Shown in pieces: positions 1 through 14,136 of a DNA stretch of 64,000 nucleotides. The position numbers and the translations under genes are program-made. The stretch spans positions 786,001-850,000 of the forward strand of contig NC_030428.2 in assembly GCF_001660625.3 (NCBI RefSeq), in the 5' to 3' direction. Origin of the DNA: Ictalurus punctatus. Taxonomy: Eukaryota; Chordata; Actinopteri; Siluriformes; Ictaluridae. The notes beneath the pieces were generated by a model that worked only from the letters and a program-made list of their open reading frames with translations, did not search any database and was not told the origin of the DNA. The first letter of the stretch is position 1, and each line of letters starts with the position of its first letter.

Positions 1-168
1 GTATGAATGGGTGTGTGAGTGTGTATGCATCATAACAGGATTGTGCCCTGTGATGGATTGGCACCCTGTCCAGCATGTTCCCTGCCTTGTGCCCCATGAC
101 CCCTGGTATAGGCTCCAGGTTCCCCGCGACCCTGTAGGATAAGCAGTACAGAAAATGCATGGATGGAA
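1..168 (+). repeat. 3' part of tRNA-derived SINE
   Basis: The segment ending in the GGATAAGNNGTACAGAAAATG-type tail matches the 3' part of the SINE at 33715-33965, which keeps its tRNA-like head. It lies in an intron of gene A and marks the left copy of the duplication. The head is missing or too diverged to see here. Confidence 0.65.
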
Positions 169-240
169 TAATTGACAGTAATAGTAATTCAATAAAGAGA
201 CACTATTGTGTCGTATTAAACTCACTGGGGAGTTGGTTAA

Positions 241-1195
241 CCCTCTTACCCCGTATGGCCGAAAAACCGGCTTGCCCGTCTTTGATACTGGCTTGGTCGT
301 ATATGCCAAATCCCCTTAAGGCCGATATAGAGCATCTACAGTGTAAACGTTATCCCCGTAAGGCCGGAGTACCAGCATTACTCTGCTATGATTCCTTTCT
401 TATTTAATTATTATTTTTTGATCCGGAAGGTTGATGACGTCATGACATCAGGATGTGATTACGTTATTACGCCGGCATTACGATGAAGCTGATCCAAGCG
501 TGAATATTGGTGTACTAGTAGAAGTGAACTAAAAATGCCAAAGCGAAAAGCTAATCGTGTTCCAGCTAAAGTTACACCTACAGTGAACACAGGTACATCT
601 AAAACAGTGAAAAAAAGAGAAAACATACACAGTTACACAGGCGAGAGCGAGGATTCTAGATAGAGATAGCAGTGAAAGTTCAGGCGATGTTGAAACTGAA
701 ACCGAAACTGATAGAGACGCAAACTCTCCTGATTCAGACCCTGATCCGTCTTCATCTTCAGCATCAACCAGTGCGACTGACACTGCAGGGGTCTGGAGTC
801 AGAACCTGACCATCTCTGTGCATTCGTGAAAACACTACCTGCTGGTCTGATTACCACCAGAAACTTGACTTTAGGCGCTAAAATGCATTTAATTATTTAT
901 TATTTACTTGAATTTATTCAAAGGCACTGACCACGCTGATGCTCGTATGGTACTTCTAAATGAGTAGAAGGATTTCAGCGAGCATTTTTTCGTAAATTCT
1001 CTAGTTAAGAATTGTGCTCTAAGTTTAGTAAAAACTCTGAACTGCTTCATTTTCAAAGTAATATTACACAAATACATTAATATAAGTTGTTTCAAGGCAT
1101 AAAAAATGTTCAAATTAAAATGTTGATTTTGGCCCGGGAACTCAGGGTTGGGTTATTATGGGACATAATACTGTGGGAACTTAGGGGTAAGAGGG
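241..1195. mobile_element. Internally deleted piggyBac-like element
   Basis: The ends are 12 bp inverted repeats, CCCTCTTACCCC and GGGGTAAGAGGG, beginning with the CCC typical of piggyBac. TTAA (237-240) precedes it and GTAA (1196-1199) follows; the undisrupted site in the right copy (about 34037-34047) has a single TTAA, so this is a TTAA duplication with one later substitution. Inside, about 535-660 on the + strand reads MPKRKANRVPAK and is followed by acidic Ser/Asp/Glu-rich coding-like sequence, as at the N terminus of piggyBac transposases. The catalytic core is absent, so the copy is non-autonomous. It arrived after the duplication. Confidence 0.8.
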
Positions 1196-1256
1196 GTAAT
1201 AATCAGTTTCTTTATTGGCTGTGATACATTAATTAATTCATTGATCTTTCCTCCAG

Positions 1257-1349
1257 GGTTTTTTACAGAAGCAGCAACTTGTTCAGCACTGAATGGTTTT
1301 CGGATCCTTTTTCTACTTTGGATTGCTCTCCACTTGAAAACAGTTCAAG
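1257..1349 (+). CDS. Gene A exon 6, membrane segment
   Basis: 93 bp, phase 1 in and out, acceptor CTCCAG and donor GTATTA. The hydrophobic core RILFLLWIALHL is one transmembrane helix. It differs from gene B exon 6 at four of 31 residues. Confidence 0.75.
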
Positions 1350-4300
1350 GTATTAACTGATGATCTCATGGATAAGTGGTCTTACGAGAACTTCTCAGTT
1401 ATTGGCATTATGTAAATATATAGCTAAAAATTTGAAAGAATAATCAATTTGCAGTTTAAATTCGCAGTAAACACGTTTTCCATATAATCCTTTAATAAAT
1501 CATTTTTTAATCTAGTTTTCTTTATAGAAACTGTGTGATGTTACATAGCAGAGCAGGAAATAATGACTTTTTGAGTATCACTGCCATTACATTTAATTGT
1601 AAAGTGTTAGATTTGACACTTTGTTGGAGGCTGTTTAATGTGACACTGGATCAGCTGCAGGTGTGTATAAAGGTCTGCATGTCTGATAAAGTCATTTAAA
1701 TATTTATTTTTACTTTCCATCCCTCACCTGGACCTATCCTAGAATTTCATGCACAGTTCAGGATTACTTTAGTTAGGCTTTTTGAAACTGGGAATGAGTT
1801 ATAATGTGGGATTTATGAAACACTGGCCTAATCAGTACGTACTGTGTCCTTGTTATATTGCAGGTTATCCCCGCCAAATAATTAACCGCTTGGCAATTCC
1901 ACTACAATATGCAGTGATAAGTGTTATTGCTTATTCACGTGAGTATCAAACCATTACACCATTACCATCTGCAGGATCTTATTTCACTCTTGTATAAAGT
2001 AAAAAGATAAGAAAGTAAAATGATTTGAAAATCATGTCTTTGGAAAAGATAAAAAAGAATTAGTCTCTATTTTTATAATTTCCAAGACGCAAATTAAAGT
2101 CTTTGTCAGGAGGTAATTATCCGTATCAGCGTCTTGGTCTATTATCTTTTGTCACATCTGGGAAAATGATATTACTTTGGTTTAACCCCTTGCTTGGGGT
2201 AGAGAAGTCATTTTAAATGCACAGGTCTGATTGTGCTCTATTAAAAAAGAACGAGACAGAGCTGTTTGAATGTGACTGCTGTTATATATGTGACTGGATT
2301 ATAATTGTTCCAGCTCTCCTCCAGTGCAGTTTGCTTCATCTAAGTAAAACTTTAAACTTCATTATTAAGGCTTCTTGCTGCAGTTGATGTGATAACGTCT
2401 ACCGCTTGAATGATCACTAAATCCAAAACTGTAATATTTTATTTTAATTTATTATATTATATTATTTATTTCCTTTACATGTTTTACTTCTGTATGTCTC
2501 TAAGCAAAGTGTTTCATATTTTTGTTTACAAAGCACTGTATGTATTTATGTAATATATACTAACATTTTATTTTGCTTGTGTTATTGTCTAGCTATTGTT
2601 GTGGATGTCTGGTATAGACTAAACACTTTACGGAAAGTGATTCTTCTGATATTTCTGCTTCTGGAGCCACTTTCTACTCTTCTGTATATTCTGTATGTTA
2701 TCACTACTGGTAGGTGTTTCAAGCATTTATTGTTTTATATTAAAGATTTCTTAATGTGTTTAAGAACAGAGAGAGAGGTACATCAGATCTACATTATAGA
2801 ATTAATGTACAGATACATTCCAGAAATGTTATTACATGTTTTAAACAATTTCACACAGACTTAATCAGTCACCCTTTTATTCCTGAAAAAAGGGTTGTGT
2901 TTGTGCTTTTCTTACTATATTCCCTCCCCAACAGAGTTTCTACACTGATTACTCTTATTCCGTGACATAGTGAACCGGTATCAGGATGTATTTATTAATA
3001 GACACTTCAGAGTACTTCTGTAAATTCAAGATCAAAATCGAGGATAACTGAGACAAACGTCTGTGTATAATTCTAAAATAACTTCTAAAATAACTTCTAA
3101 AATAACTTCCCTGCTGACGATGTCCTGTTCAACATCTCTGTGTATTTATTTCCTTTAAAAAACTTTAGATTTTGACATTAATTATTTATATTTATTCATT
3201 TAACAGACGATTTTATCCAAAGCGACTTACAAGCAGAGAACAGTACAAGTAGAGTTACTGTACAAGATGTTTAATTGAGTTCCAGAAGTAGCAATGTGCA
3301 CAGAGTAGAGGTTTAATGTATAATTTAAAAATAATCATTATTTTAGGGGTTGGTTAGGTGTTGAGGGAAGAGGTGGGTCTTTAGCTGTTTTTTGAAGATG
3401 GAGAGATTCTGCGGTCCGGATTGAGGTGGGAAGTTCATTCCACCACTGAGGAACAGTTAGTGTGAAGGTTCTGGAACGGGACACACTGAGTAGGAACTAC
3501 TAAATGTCAGTCGTTGATTGATCACAAATTTAAATTCGTTAACCTGCAGCAGGTGATGAGGGTTAAACACATGGCATGTGGAACAATATAGAATTAATGC
3601 TTATAAATAAATAAATAAAATGACCACAAATACTGTCCCAATCCCTAACTACAGATTTCCTTTATTCTGACGTGTGTGAATTCCTCTGATTTTCTGTTTC
3701 TCAATCCTACTGAATCAGTTCTGGTGTTGAGGACAGCATTATACTATCCATGGTATTTTATTTATCTTTCACAACAAGTGAATAATTCAGTTCTGTAATT
3801 ATTCACATGTAAATGCATATTGTAATTTGCTGTATTTCCATATTAACACATCGTAGTTACACGGGTCCTTACACTGGAATAACAGCACTGGTGTATAACT
3901 GTAGTGTTACCTTTTGTTTCGGGTAGCTGCCATAATACCTGGAATATAAATACCATTCATGTGTTTTTATTTATTGCTCTTTAAAAATGCCTTACAGACC
4001 TCTGAAATAACCTTTTAATGATCCTCTATTTTCCAATACAGTATGCAGTGGAAGGACTCTGCAAATAGAAGCAATCTTTAGTTACAATATCACAGAGCTC
4101 AGCAATTTTCTACGAATATTTGTTATTATACTAATCTATGGACTTCATCCAGGTAAGAACCACTTTTTGCAGGTAATGTTATATTTGATTGACATTTACA
4201 TTTCTTTAAATGTACTATTATATTTTCCCAAACACGTCTTATCCTAAAGACTATTATATACAGTATATAAAACACTCAGACTGCATGTGTAGATGTAATG

Positions 4301-7300
4301 TAATTGATTTCACACACTAAAGCTTTTAAATTCTAGATATTTTAAATATTTAAACAAACATTCTCTATATTTTGTTCTCTCATTGTCCAGACCTACTAAC
4401 ACTTATATACAGTACCCTAAAATCAGTCTCATCCCACAAGATTTCAGTTTTAGTCGTGTGTGTGATGAGCCTGGAGCATATTATCTTCATCAGCACAATT
4501 ACAGACACAAATAATAATTTCAGATTAAATCTGAATGTTACGAAGCGTAGACGGAGACAAGCGCGGGCGAGCGGAGGAATGACGAGAGGAAGAATCCAGA
4601 ATGAGAATCGAGTCGGGCCAGGACAGGTAAGCTGTGTATCAGGGACGTAGGCGAAAGCGTAGTGAGAAGCGAGCGTGAAGTCGAGCACTAGGGAAAATAC
4701 TTCTAAGGATATCGGCTTGTTAAACAAACAGAGACGAGGCTGCTGAATGGTTACTTCGCAAGCGGCTCATGCTAGGGAGGCCCTTATATAACCTTAGGTG
4801 TTTGCAGGTGTTCGTAATTAGAACTCCGGCGAACTCGAGCGCGGGTATGACTGGGAAGTGTAGTCCTCCTCCGCCACATCCCTGGGCGGCACTACACTTT
4901 GTGAGCTGCCGCGAAGTTCGCCGTGTCGTAACAATGAACCTTCTCAAACAAAGTGCTGTATTAATGTAATGAACATTCTCTGTTTTTCAGAACTTCTGGC
5001 GTTGGCACTAATTCCAGTTTTGAAATGGAATTGTTTTCGCTGTTGTTTTGATTATTTATCTATGTGTAAGTACATTACTTAATTCTTTATTTGACTCGTT
5101 TTAGATCATTTATTTTTGCCAGTCAAACATTACATTACATTAGATGTAATATGCGTTCATAACTATATTATTTTATCTTCAGTCCACAGACATTACATTA
5201 TTTAAAACTCTATATGTGTAGATAACAGTTAACTGATCACACAACTCCATTCCTAAAAACTTTTACATACAGACTTTGTGTGTTGGTCAGGAATACAGTG
5301 AATTCAAATGTTTACGTTAATAAATGTATTATTTTCACAAATGTACATGATTCTAAACACATTTCACTTTTGTGTTCGTATAAAATGCATGATATACTGA
5401 ATTCTAAATTGATTGTAGATTTAGTCTGAATTGAAATGTTTTAACTTCTCTCACTTCTCTCTGGCTGGAAAACTTGATAATGTTAGTGAGGAATAAAATC
5501 ATGATTGTGATGGTATATTCCATCAGATTTGGGTATCGTATTAACAGTAGAGAGAGATACTTTGTATATATTGTAACCTTAGTTTTGACAGGTATAGGTC
5601 AAAGGTCAAAAAGATACACATTCTTACTCTCTATAACTTCTTTCTTTTCACATAGAATATGAAACTCTCTGAGGTAGGTCATAAAAATATATATAGTTAT
5701 GTTAAATCTGGTTCACACCCATTCGTGACAGAAACGTTACTAGTTATGTTAAATCGGGTTCCCATCCATTCCTGACACAAATGTTACTATACATGGTACG
5801 GCCATGTGTATTACACATCCAAACAAAAATATGACACACACAAACGCACTTTATTTTCACATTATTTAAAAGGAATTTAAGTGTTATGTACTAAATTACC
5901 ATAATTATGAACATAAGTTGTTAAGTTGACAATCATTTTTAATATTAAGTTTCTCCATTTAGATTGTCTGCAGTAGAATGCAGTCTTTTAAACCGGGAAA
6001 ATGTTTTAAGTTTTATAACAATAGTAAGTAAAATCCAGTGTGATTTACATTACAAATCTCATACGTAACATCTCTGCAGGATTTATAGACGTTAAAGCAC
6101 TGAATGAAATGAGCAATATAGACAAAAAATAAACACTCTGTGTCTACTACTTTTATCTCTCATAGAACTATCCACAGTACAAAGGCTGTGGAGCTAGAAG
6201 GCTACGTGTGCGAATGACAAAAGATTTTAAAAAATAAAATAAAAAATGTATCAATACATGAAATTAGATTACACAATGTAGTTGAGGTTTACATGAATAA
6301 GCAGAAATGTAATCATGCTTATCTTTCCTATAGCACAAATGAAAAGCCCTCTCTAGATGAACAGATTTGTCAAATGAAACTTTTTCCTTCTTATCCACTG
6401 CTACGGTAAACTAAAGAGTAGATATTCAAATTACACTGCTAAATATGACTAGCATTAGCTACGTGTACTAGTGCAAAATAGTCCATCAAATGTATTAGCA
6501 GGTGTAGCCTATACACGAGTCCACTATTGGTCATATCACTATTGAGAACATGCCCCAAATTCATTGCTTTAGTAGAATTTAATGGTAAGTGAAATGATAC
6601 TCACATTGTAATGTACTTAGTATTTGTTCAGTCCACAGGTCCTCTAACACTCTGTTAAATGAATAAATGTAAATGTACTACAACGTAAATTTAGTTTTAA
6701 ATCAATTAATTCAGAAATTACACACAATGTTAAGTTGATGTAATTATCAACATTATTATGTCAACACAACTCATCAAAATAATGTGTACGACTTTAAATA
6801 TTTAATTAATTCAATAAATAAGAATTTTTATCACCCCACATTAAATTTAGATTGTGGGGGTTTGTTTTGTATAGCTCCGCTGTTAGAAAATACATGATGG
6901 TTGAATGTGAACATAAATGAGCAGAATGTAAGCTTGTGAAATAAATTCAACTTTATTGATTGCACTTTTGAGAAAATGGCATGACTTTGAATAAAATTTT
7001 ACTGAAATAAATACTCTAAAACATTGATATACCCGAAGAAATGTAAAAAAGAAAACAAAAAACTTTTTACATACCTTCTAAATAGGTCCCTTTAGGAGGT
7101 AACTGTTTTAAAGACGGTGTTTTATAAGAAACGCGCGTATTACATGCCTTCTAAACCTAACCCTTTAGGATGTAAAATGCTGCTTAAAAGAATCAAGAGT
7201 TTTGTTTAAACTAGAAGACACATTTTCCGGGCAATGTCTTGTAGGCCTATACACGGTGTCCTACACATCTGAAGTGTGTGTGTATGTGGGTGTGTGGGTG

Positions 7301-7323
7301 TGTGTGCGTGTGTGTGGGTGTGT

Positions 7324-7365
<42 letters not shown>

Positions 7366-10300
7366 TGTGTTTCCTGGGGGTTTGCTGACCAGACTGCTTA
7401 CAGTGTGTTTATGTTAATGAATTAAGGTACGAGTCGTGTGTTTTAGGGTTTAACGATCCCTACCAATGTGTACATTTGTGGTTTAAGTGAATCTTTGTTT
7501 CTGAAAATACTTCTGTGGTAATTATCAGTTTGTGTAACTAATCTATCAGAAAATACTAGACCTGGTGACTGAATGTGGTAGATGTATTAGAATTTTGGAC
7601 ATGTTATGCATGTGTAGCTCCCTATGTGTATGATCTATGTGTAATCCTTCTGTCAAGAAATGAGCAGACTGAGGTTTGTGAAATAATTGAACTGTTTATT
7701 GGCTACGTAGTTGAGAAAAACACTGTGATGTGTAAAACATTTCTACAGTCCTTCAAGGCTGTATGATGTCGTTGTTCTCTTTTACTGAAAGAAAGGTCGA
7801 AACCATCGGTGTTATTCGTTGTGGAGACTGAAGTGACAATATGTCTGAAGAAAATTAAAATATGTATGACATATCCTACCTTCTAACCAGGTTATTTTAA
7901 GGGTGAAAAAACCTTTTTTAAAGACGGTGTTTTAAAAGAGTCGTGCATTTTGTTTAAACTATAAACAAGATTTCAGAAAATGGTTTGCCAACAAGGATAC
8001 TTACACAGAACTATCGCTAAATACATAAGCTTTTGTCTATGTTTTGACATCCCATGTCCCAGCAGTACATTTATGACCTCTGATGACCATGTGGGTGTGC
8101 GGGGGTGGGTGTGTGTGAGAGAGACACAGGTGTTCTTTTGGGGGTTTTGCTGACCAGTGACTACGTTACTTAAGGTTTAAACATTTTTATTTTGTGATGG
8201 GAGCAAGACAAAACGGTTGTGCATTTGGTATGTGGTGATTTTAGAATTAGGCCCCAAATGTCAAATATGTTTGTGTATGGCTTCGTCAGGCAAAGATCAC
8301 GATGGAATGGAAAGTGTATACAAGAGTAATTGGGGTGATCTAATGCTTAGGACTTGTACAGTACTTCAACTCGGGAACGTCCCACCATGGCGTTCAGAGA
8401 GGCATTATCTAAGGTACACGTATATATATAATATAGATCAGATCACCAGTCTGTCTTTACCCACTCCTGATCTGGGGGTTCGGGGGAGGGGGGATTACAG
8501 TTCAGGCATATTTCCAACAGAACAGAATATTAGACATTTAGTGTAAACTAGTGTTAAAAAAAAAAAAAAATCTCTGAAATATTTCAGTGAAAATAGTGGT
8601 CCATATTTAATGCATTATATTAGAAATGATAGTACAGTCTTTGTTGATCAGTTACCAACTCAAACTTTATAATAATTTGTTTAGGAGCATCTGAATCTGG
8701 CAAATAACTTTTATTGCATTTAGGCATACAATAAAGTTTAATAAAAAATTAGGAAGAAATGACTTGTGCACTACTGCTGCGGATATTAAGTCAAACCATT
8801 TTGTTCAAACTTCAGCCTGATCCATAGAGAAGCAGAAACTTATGGCACCTTATGAATACCATGTGAAGGATTACGTTGACTCGTCCCTTACGGTTACAAA
8901 GACATGTCCTTGTGCAGGATCACCTTCGCACCAGCATCGGACCCCTCTTCTCCCATTTCAACGTATAAGAAAAGGCAAAAAGTTATATAAGATATATAAG
9001 AATATATTTATAAAATATAACACATTATGAGGAAGAAACATAAAATATTATTTAACAAGGTCTGCCATTCAGCCCTCTTTACTGTAAGAGCATCATCAGT
9101 ATTGTACAGCAGTTGGGGAACAGTAGTTAGCTTTCAGATGTCAGATATAAAACAACTTTTTGAGTCACAGTGCCAAACTACTGGTATTATATTCGGATCC
9201 TTCTTTTTCAGCAAGAAGGACCGGCATTTATTTAATAGACAGATGGTACAGCCATATACTTGGTCAGAGGATTTAGGAATTTCTTTGAGAAAGGTTCATT
9301 GTTTTTGTTCTTTTATCATAGCTTCAGTTTGTATACTTACTTTGGTTAGTGACTTAAACTGTTTTATTAGGTATGGACAGATTTCATTAACAGGGAACGA
9401 TGATAGGTGAAGATTAAGTTGGTATGCGTGTACAAAATAAAACTGTCTATATGTATATTTGTCTGCTATGTATCTGTTTAAACACTGCTGTAATGGCGAT
9501 ATAAAGAGAGAGAGATACCCATTTACTAATTCATAGAACCCCTTTCCACCTTTTCAAGTTCGTTATTCATTTTTCTTTTCAAGCACCGTGTTCAGACATT
9601 GCAAATCATCAGTCTGAAGGTTAAGGGTTACTTAGATTTTTGCTTCTTCAGCATAAAAAAAAAAGTCTAAACATTAATCTTATTATTAAACTCAGAAACA
9701 CTATAACTGTCTGGTTGTGATCATAATAAAAGGCAACGTGAAAGGTGACTTATTTCCCAATGAGATTTCTCTATGTTCTCTATGACCTTTCTACAGTATA
9801 TGCCATTAAGTCCTAGTGTCCAGCCATCATTACAGCACGGGAGAGGAAATCTCGTTTATCAGATGTGTGATGTACGTCTAGACAATCTGATAACAAACTA
9901 CACACACAACATTTATGTTGAGAAAATTCAGATTGATCTTTGTTCCCAAATAACACTGGATCAGATCCATAGTTTACAGCATCTGTCCCACACGTATTTA
10001 ATCTGTATTACGAGTACTGAACAAGTTAGAGGAGGAGAAAATGTAGATTTACTGTTCATTGGAACTTAGATCTGTCTTGATTCATTTTCATATTCAAATT
10101 TAAAAAAAAAAATACATAACGTAACATAAAATAACGTATGAATGTAGGAACATGGATTTTCACCATGCGACTCTTTTCAGAAAATGGTCTTTCTCTGTTT
10201 CTTATGCACACAGAACCTACTTTTCTTTTCATAAAATCATACACCAATTTACTATTCCTGTATAGGGTTTGAGTAAATATAGATAAACTCATTACTGTAC

Positions 10301-13300
10301 TGTAGCTCTCAGAGTTACTACACCACCCACTTGGTAATTCAGACCATAACCTCATCTCGTTAACAGTTCTTTCCTGCAGTTCAGTCTGTCCATAAGGAAT
10401 AGGTACACTCAGTAACGATAGGGTTAGGCAATACGTGTGCATCACTTTGTTTCAAAGGTGGTGGAGATAAAGACACGTTGTGGAAAGTAGTAATACAGAT
10501 ATCATAACGAATGACCTGTTTGAGCTGAGTGAATGAAAATCAGTAAACTAAAACACTTTATTAGTGGTTAATTAACACACCCTATTGCATCCTATAAGAG
10601 ATTAATCACATTCATAGACAACAAACGCAATTCTACAACATGGATCTACACAAAATTACATGAACACACAACTATCTGTGATAGCCATAGTCAGGAGCTG
10701 GTAAGGAACACTTACTAGCACAGTAATCTTAATAAGTATTTAAATAGATATGTTAAATAGATATGGTATTTAATAGATATGAGACTTTTTATGATGTAAT
10801 AATAAAATGTTTTTTTTTTTAAAATTTGAATATGAAAATGAATCAAGACAGATCTAAATAAACAATAAAGTTCCAACGAACAGTAAATCTACATTTTCTC
10901 CTCCTCTAACTTGTGCAGTACTCGTAATATAGATTAAATACGCGTGGGACAGATGCTGTAAACTATGGATCTGATCCAATGTTATTTGGGAACAAAGATC
11001 AATCTGAATTCTCTCAACATAAATGTTGTGTGTGTAGTTTGTTATCAGATTGTCTAGACGTACATCATACATCTGATAAACGAGATTTCCTCTCCCATGC
11101 TGTAATGATGGCTGGACACTAGGACTTAATGGCATATACTGTAGAAAGGTCATATAGAACATAGAGAAATCTCATTTGGAATTAAGTCACCTTTCACGTT
11201 GCCTTTTATTATGATCACAACCAGACAGTTATAGTGTTTCTGAGTTTAATAATAAGATTAATCTTTAGACTTTTTTGATGCTGAAGAAGCAAAAATCTAA
11301 GTAACCCTTAACCTTCAGACTGATGATTTGCAATGTCTGAACACGGTGCTTGAAAAGAAAAATGTATAACGAACTTGAAAAGGTGGAAAGGGGTTCTATG
11401 AATTAGTAAATGGGTATCTCTCTCTCTTTATATCGCCATTACAGCAGTGTTTAAACAGATACATAGCAGACAAATATACATATAGACAGTTTTATTTTGT
11501 ACACGCATACCAACTTAATCTTCACCTATCATCGTTCCCTGTTAATGAAATCTGTCAGTACCTAATAAAACAGTTTAAGTCACTAACCAAAGTAAGTATA
11601 CAAACTGAAGCTATGATAAAAGAACAAAAACAATGAACCTTTCTCAAAGAAATTCCTAAATCCTCTGACCAAGTATATGGCTGTACCATCTGTCTATTAA
11701 ATAAATGCCGGTCCTTCCTGCTGAAAAAGAAGGATCCGAATATAATACCAGTAGTTTGGCACTGTGACTCAAAAAGTTGTTTTATATCTGACATCTGAAA
11801 GCTAACTACTGTTCCCCAACTGCCGTACAATACTGATGATGCTCTTACAGTTAAGAGGGCTGAACGGCAGACCTTGTTATATAATATTTTATGTTTCTTC
11901 CTCATAATGTGTTATATTTTATAAATGTATTCTTATACATCTTATATTACATTTTGCCTTTTCTTATACGTTGAAATGGGAGAAGAGGGGTCCGATGCTG
12001 GTGCGAAGGTGATCCTGCACAAGGACACGTCTTTGTAACTGTAAGGGACGAGTCAACGTAATCCTTCACATGGTATTCATAAGGTGCCATAGGTTTCTGC
12101 TTCTCTATGGGTCATGCTGAAGTTTGAACAAAATGGTTTGACTTAATATCCGCAGCAGTAGTGCACGTCATTTCTTCCTAATTTTTTATTAACTTTTATT
12201 GTATGCCTAAATGCAATAAAAGTTATTTGCCAGATTCAGATGCTCCTAAACAAATTATTATAAAGTATGAGTTGGTAACTGATCAACAAAGACTGTACTA
12301 TCATTTCTAATATAATGCATTAAATATGGACCACTATTTTCACTGAAATGTTTCAGAGATTTTTTTTTCACTAGTTTACACTAAATGTCTAATATTCTGT
12401 TCTGTTGTAAATATGCCTGAACTGTAATCCCCCCTCCCCCGAACCCCCAGATCAGGAGTGGGTAAAGACAGACTGGTGATCTGATCTATATTATATATAC
12501 GTGTACCTTAGATAATGCCTCTCTGAACGCCATGGTGGGACGTTCCCGAGTTGAAGTACTGTACAAGTCCTAAGCATTAGATCACCCCAGTTACTCTTGT
12601 ATACACTTTCCATTCCATCGTGATCTTTGCCTGACGAAGCCATACACAAACATATTTGACATTTGGGGCCTAATTCTAAAATCACCACATACCAAATGCA
12701 CAACCGTTTTGTCTTGCTCCCATCACAAAATAAAAATGTTTAAACCTTAAGTAACAGAGTCACAGAGGGTGTATATATTTTTCCACACTACATGAAGTTT
12801 GGGGATTCTTATAGACTGTGGAACAGAAATGTACTCAGTGTGTCTCCGCCGTTTTATTTCATATTGGAGTACAACCATTTTTCTTTTTTACCATTAAGGA
12901 TGAAACACTTGTTTCTTTTAAAATATCATCTTTAAATGTTTTTCTACCTCCTAAGTAAACCCTCGGACTTAAGACACGATCTTTGGAGTTGTTGACGCCC
13001 TGCTCAGGGTTAAACAACAACGTCTTTACATTACCTTCATTAATAAATTGTCAAACTAACATCTTGGTTTTTTTTTTTTTTTGAGCAAAAGTCAGGTCCT
13101 CTCTCATTTCAACAGGTCCTCTTGTTGGTGAATACACAGCAATCTTCTAAGTAAGGGTATTAGGATTTCTTGGAGCAGACATTGTAACAGATAGTTTCAG
13201 AGTTTCTTCTGTGTTTTAAGTACAACGTCTTAACCATTATTTTAACACTGAGACACACGACTCCCTTTAATTCGTTAACAAACACATTTGTAAGAATTCT

Positions 13301-14090
13301 GGTCAGCAAAACCCCCAAAAGAACACCTGTGTCTCTCTCTCTCACACCCACCCCCGCACACCCACATGGTCATCAGAGGTCATAAATGTACTGCTGGGAC
13401 ATGGGATGTCAAAGCATAGACGAAAGCTTATGTATTTAGCGATAGTTCTGTGTAAGTATCCTCGTTGGCGAACCATTTTCTGAAATCTTGTTTATAGTTT
13501 AAACAAAATGCACGACTCTTTTAAAACACCGTCTTTAAAAAAGGTTTTTTCACCCTTAAAATAACCTGGTTAGAAGGTAGGATATGTAATACATATTTTA
13601 ATTTTCTTCAGACATATTGTCACTTCAGTCTCCACAACGAATAACACCGATGGTTTCGACCTTTCTTTCAGTAAAAGAGAACAACGACATCATACAGCCT
13701 TGAAGGACTGTAGAAATGTTTTACACATCACAGTGTTTTTCTCAACAACGTAGCCAATAAACAGTTCAATTATTTCACAAACCTCAGTCTGCTCATTTCT
13801 TGACAGAAGGATTACACATAGATCATACACATAGGGAGCTACACATGCATAACATGTCCAAAATTCTAATACATCTACCACATTCAGTCACCAGGTCTAG
13901 TATTTTCTGATAGATTAGTTACACAAACTGATAATTACCACAGAAGTATTTTCAGAAACAAAGATTCACTTAAACCACAAATGTACACATTGGTAGGGAT
14001 CGTTAAACCCTAAAACACACGACTCGTACCTTAATTCATTAACATAAACACACTGTAAGCAGTCTGGTCAGCAAACCCCCAGGAAACACA

Positions 14091-14136
<46 letters not shown>

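Larger units (their letters stand above)
5549..10112 (+). repeat. Left arm of giant palindrome
   Basis: Pairs with 10810-16026 in reverse. Relative to the right arm it lacks about 510 bp near 8160 and a local duplication of about 130 bp near the outer end. It carries short open frames at 7202-7417, 7575-7766, 8217-8546, 9027-9410 and 9773-10069. None resembles a family I know. Confidence 0.85.
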
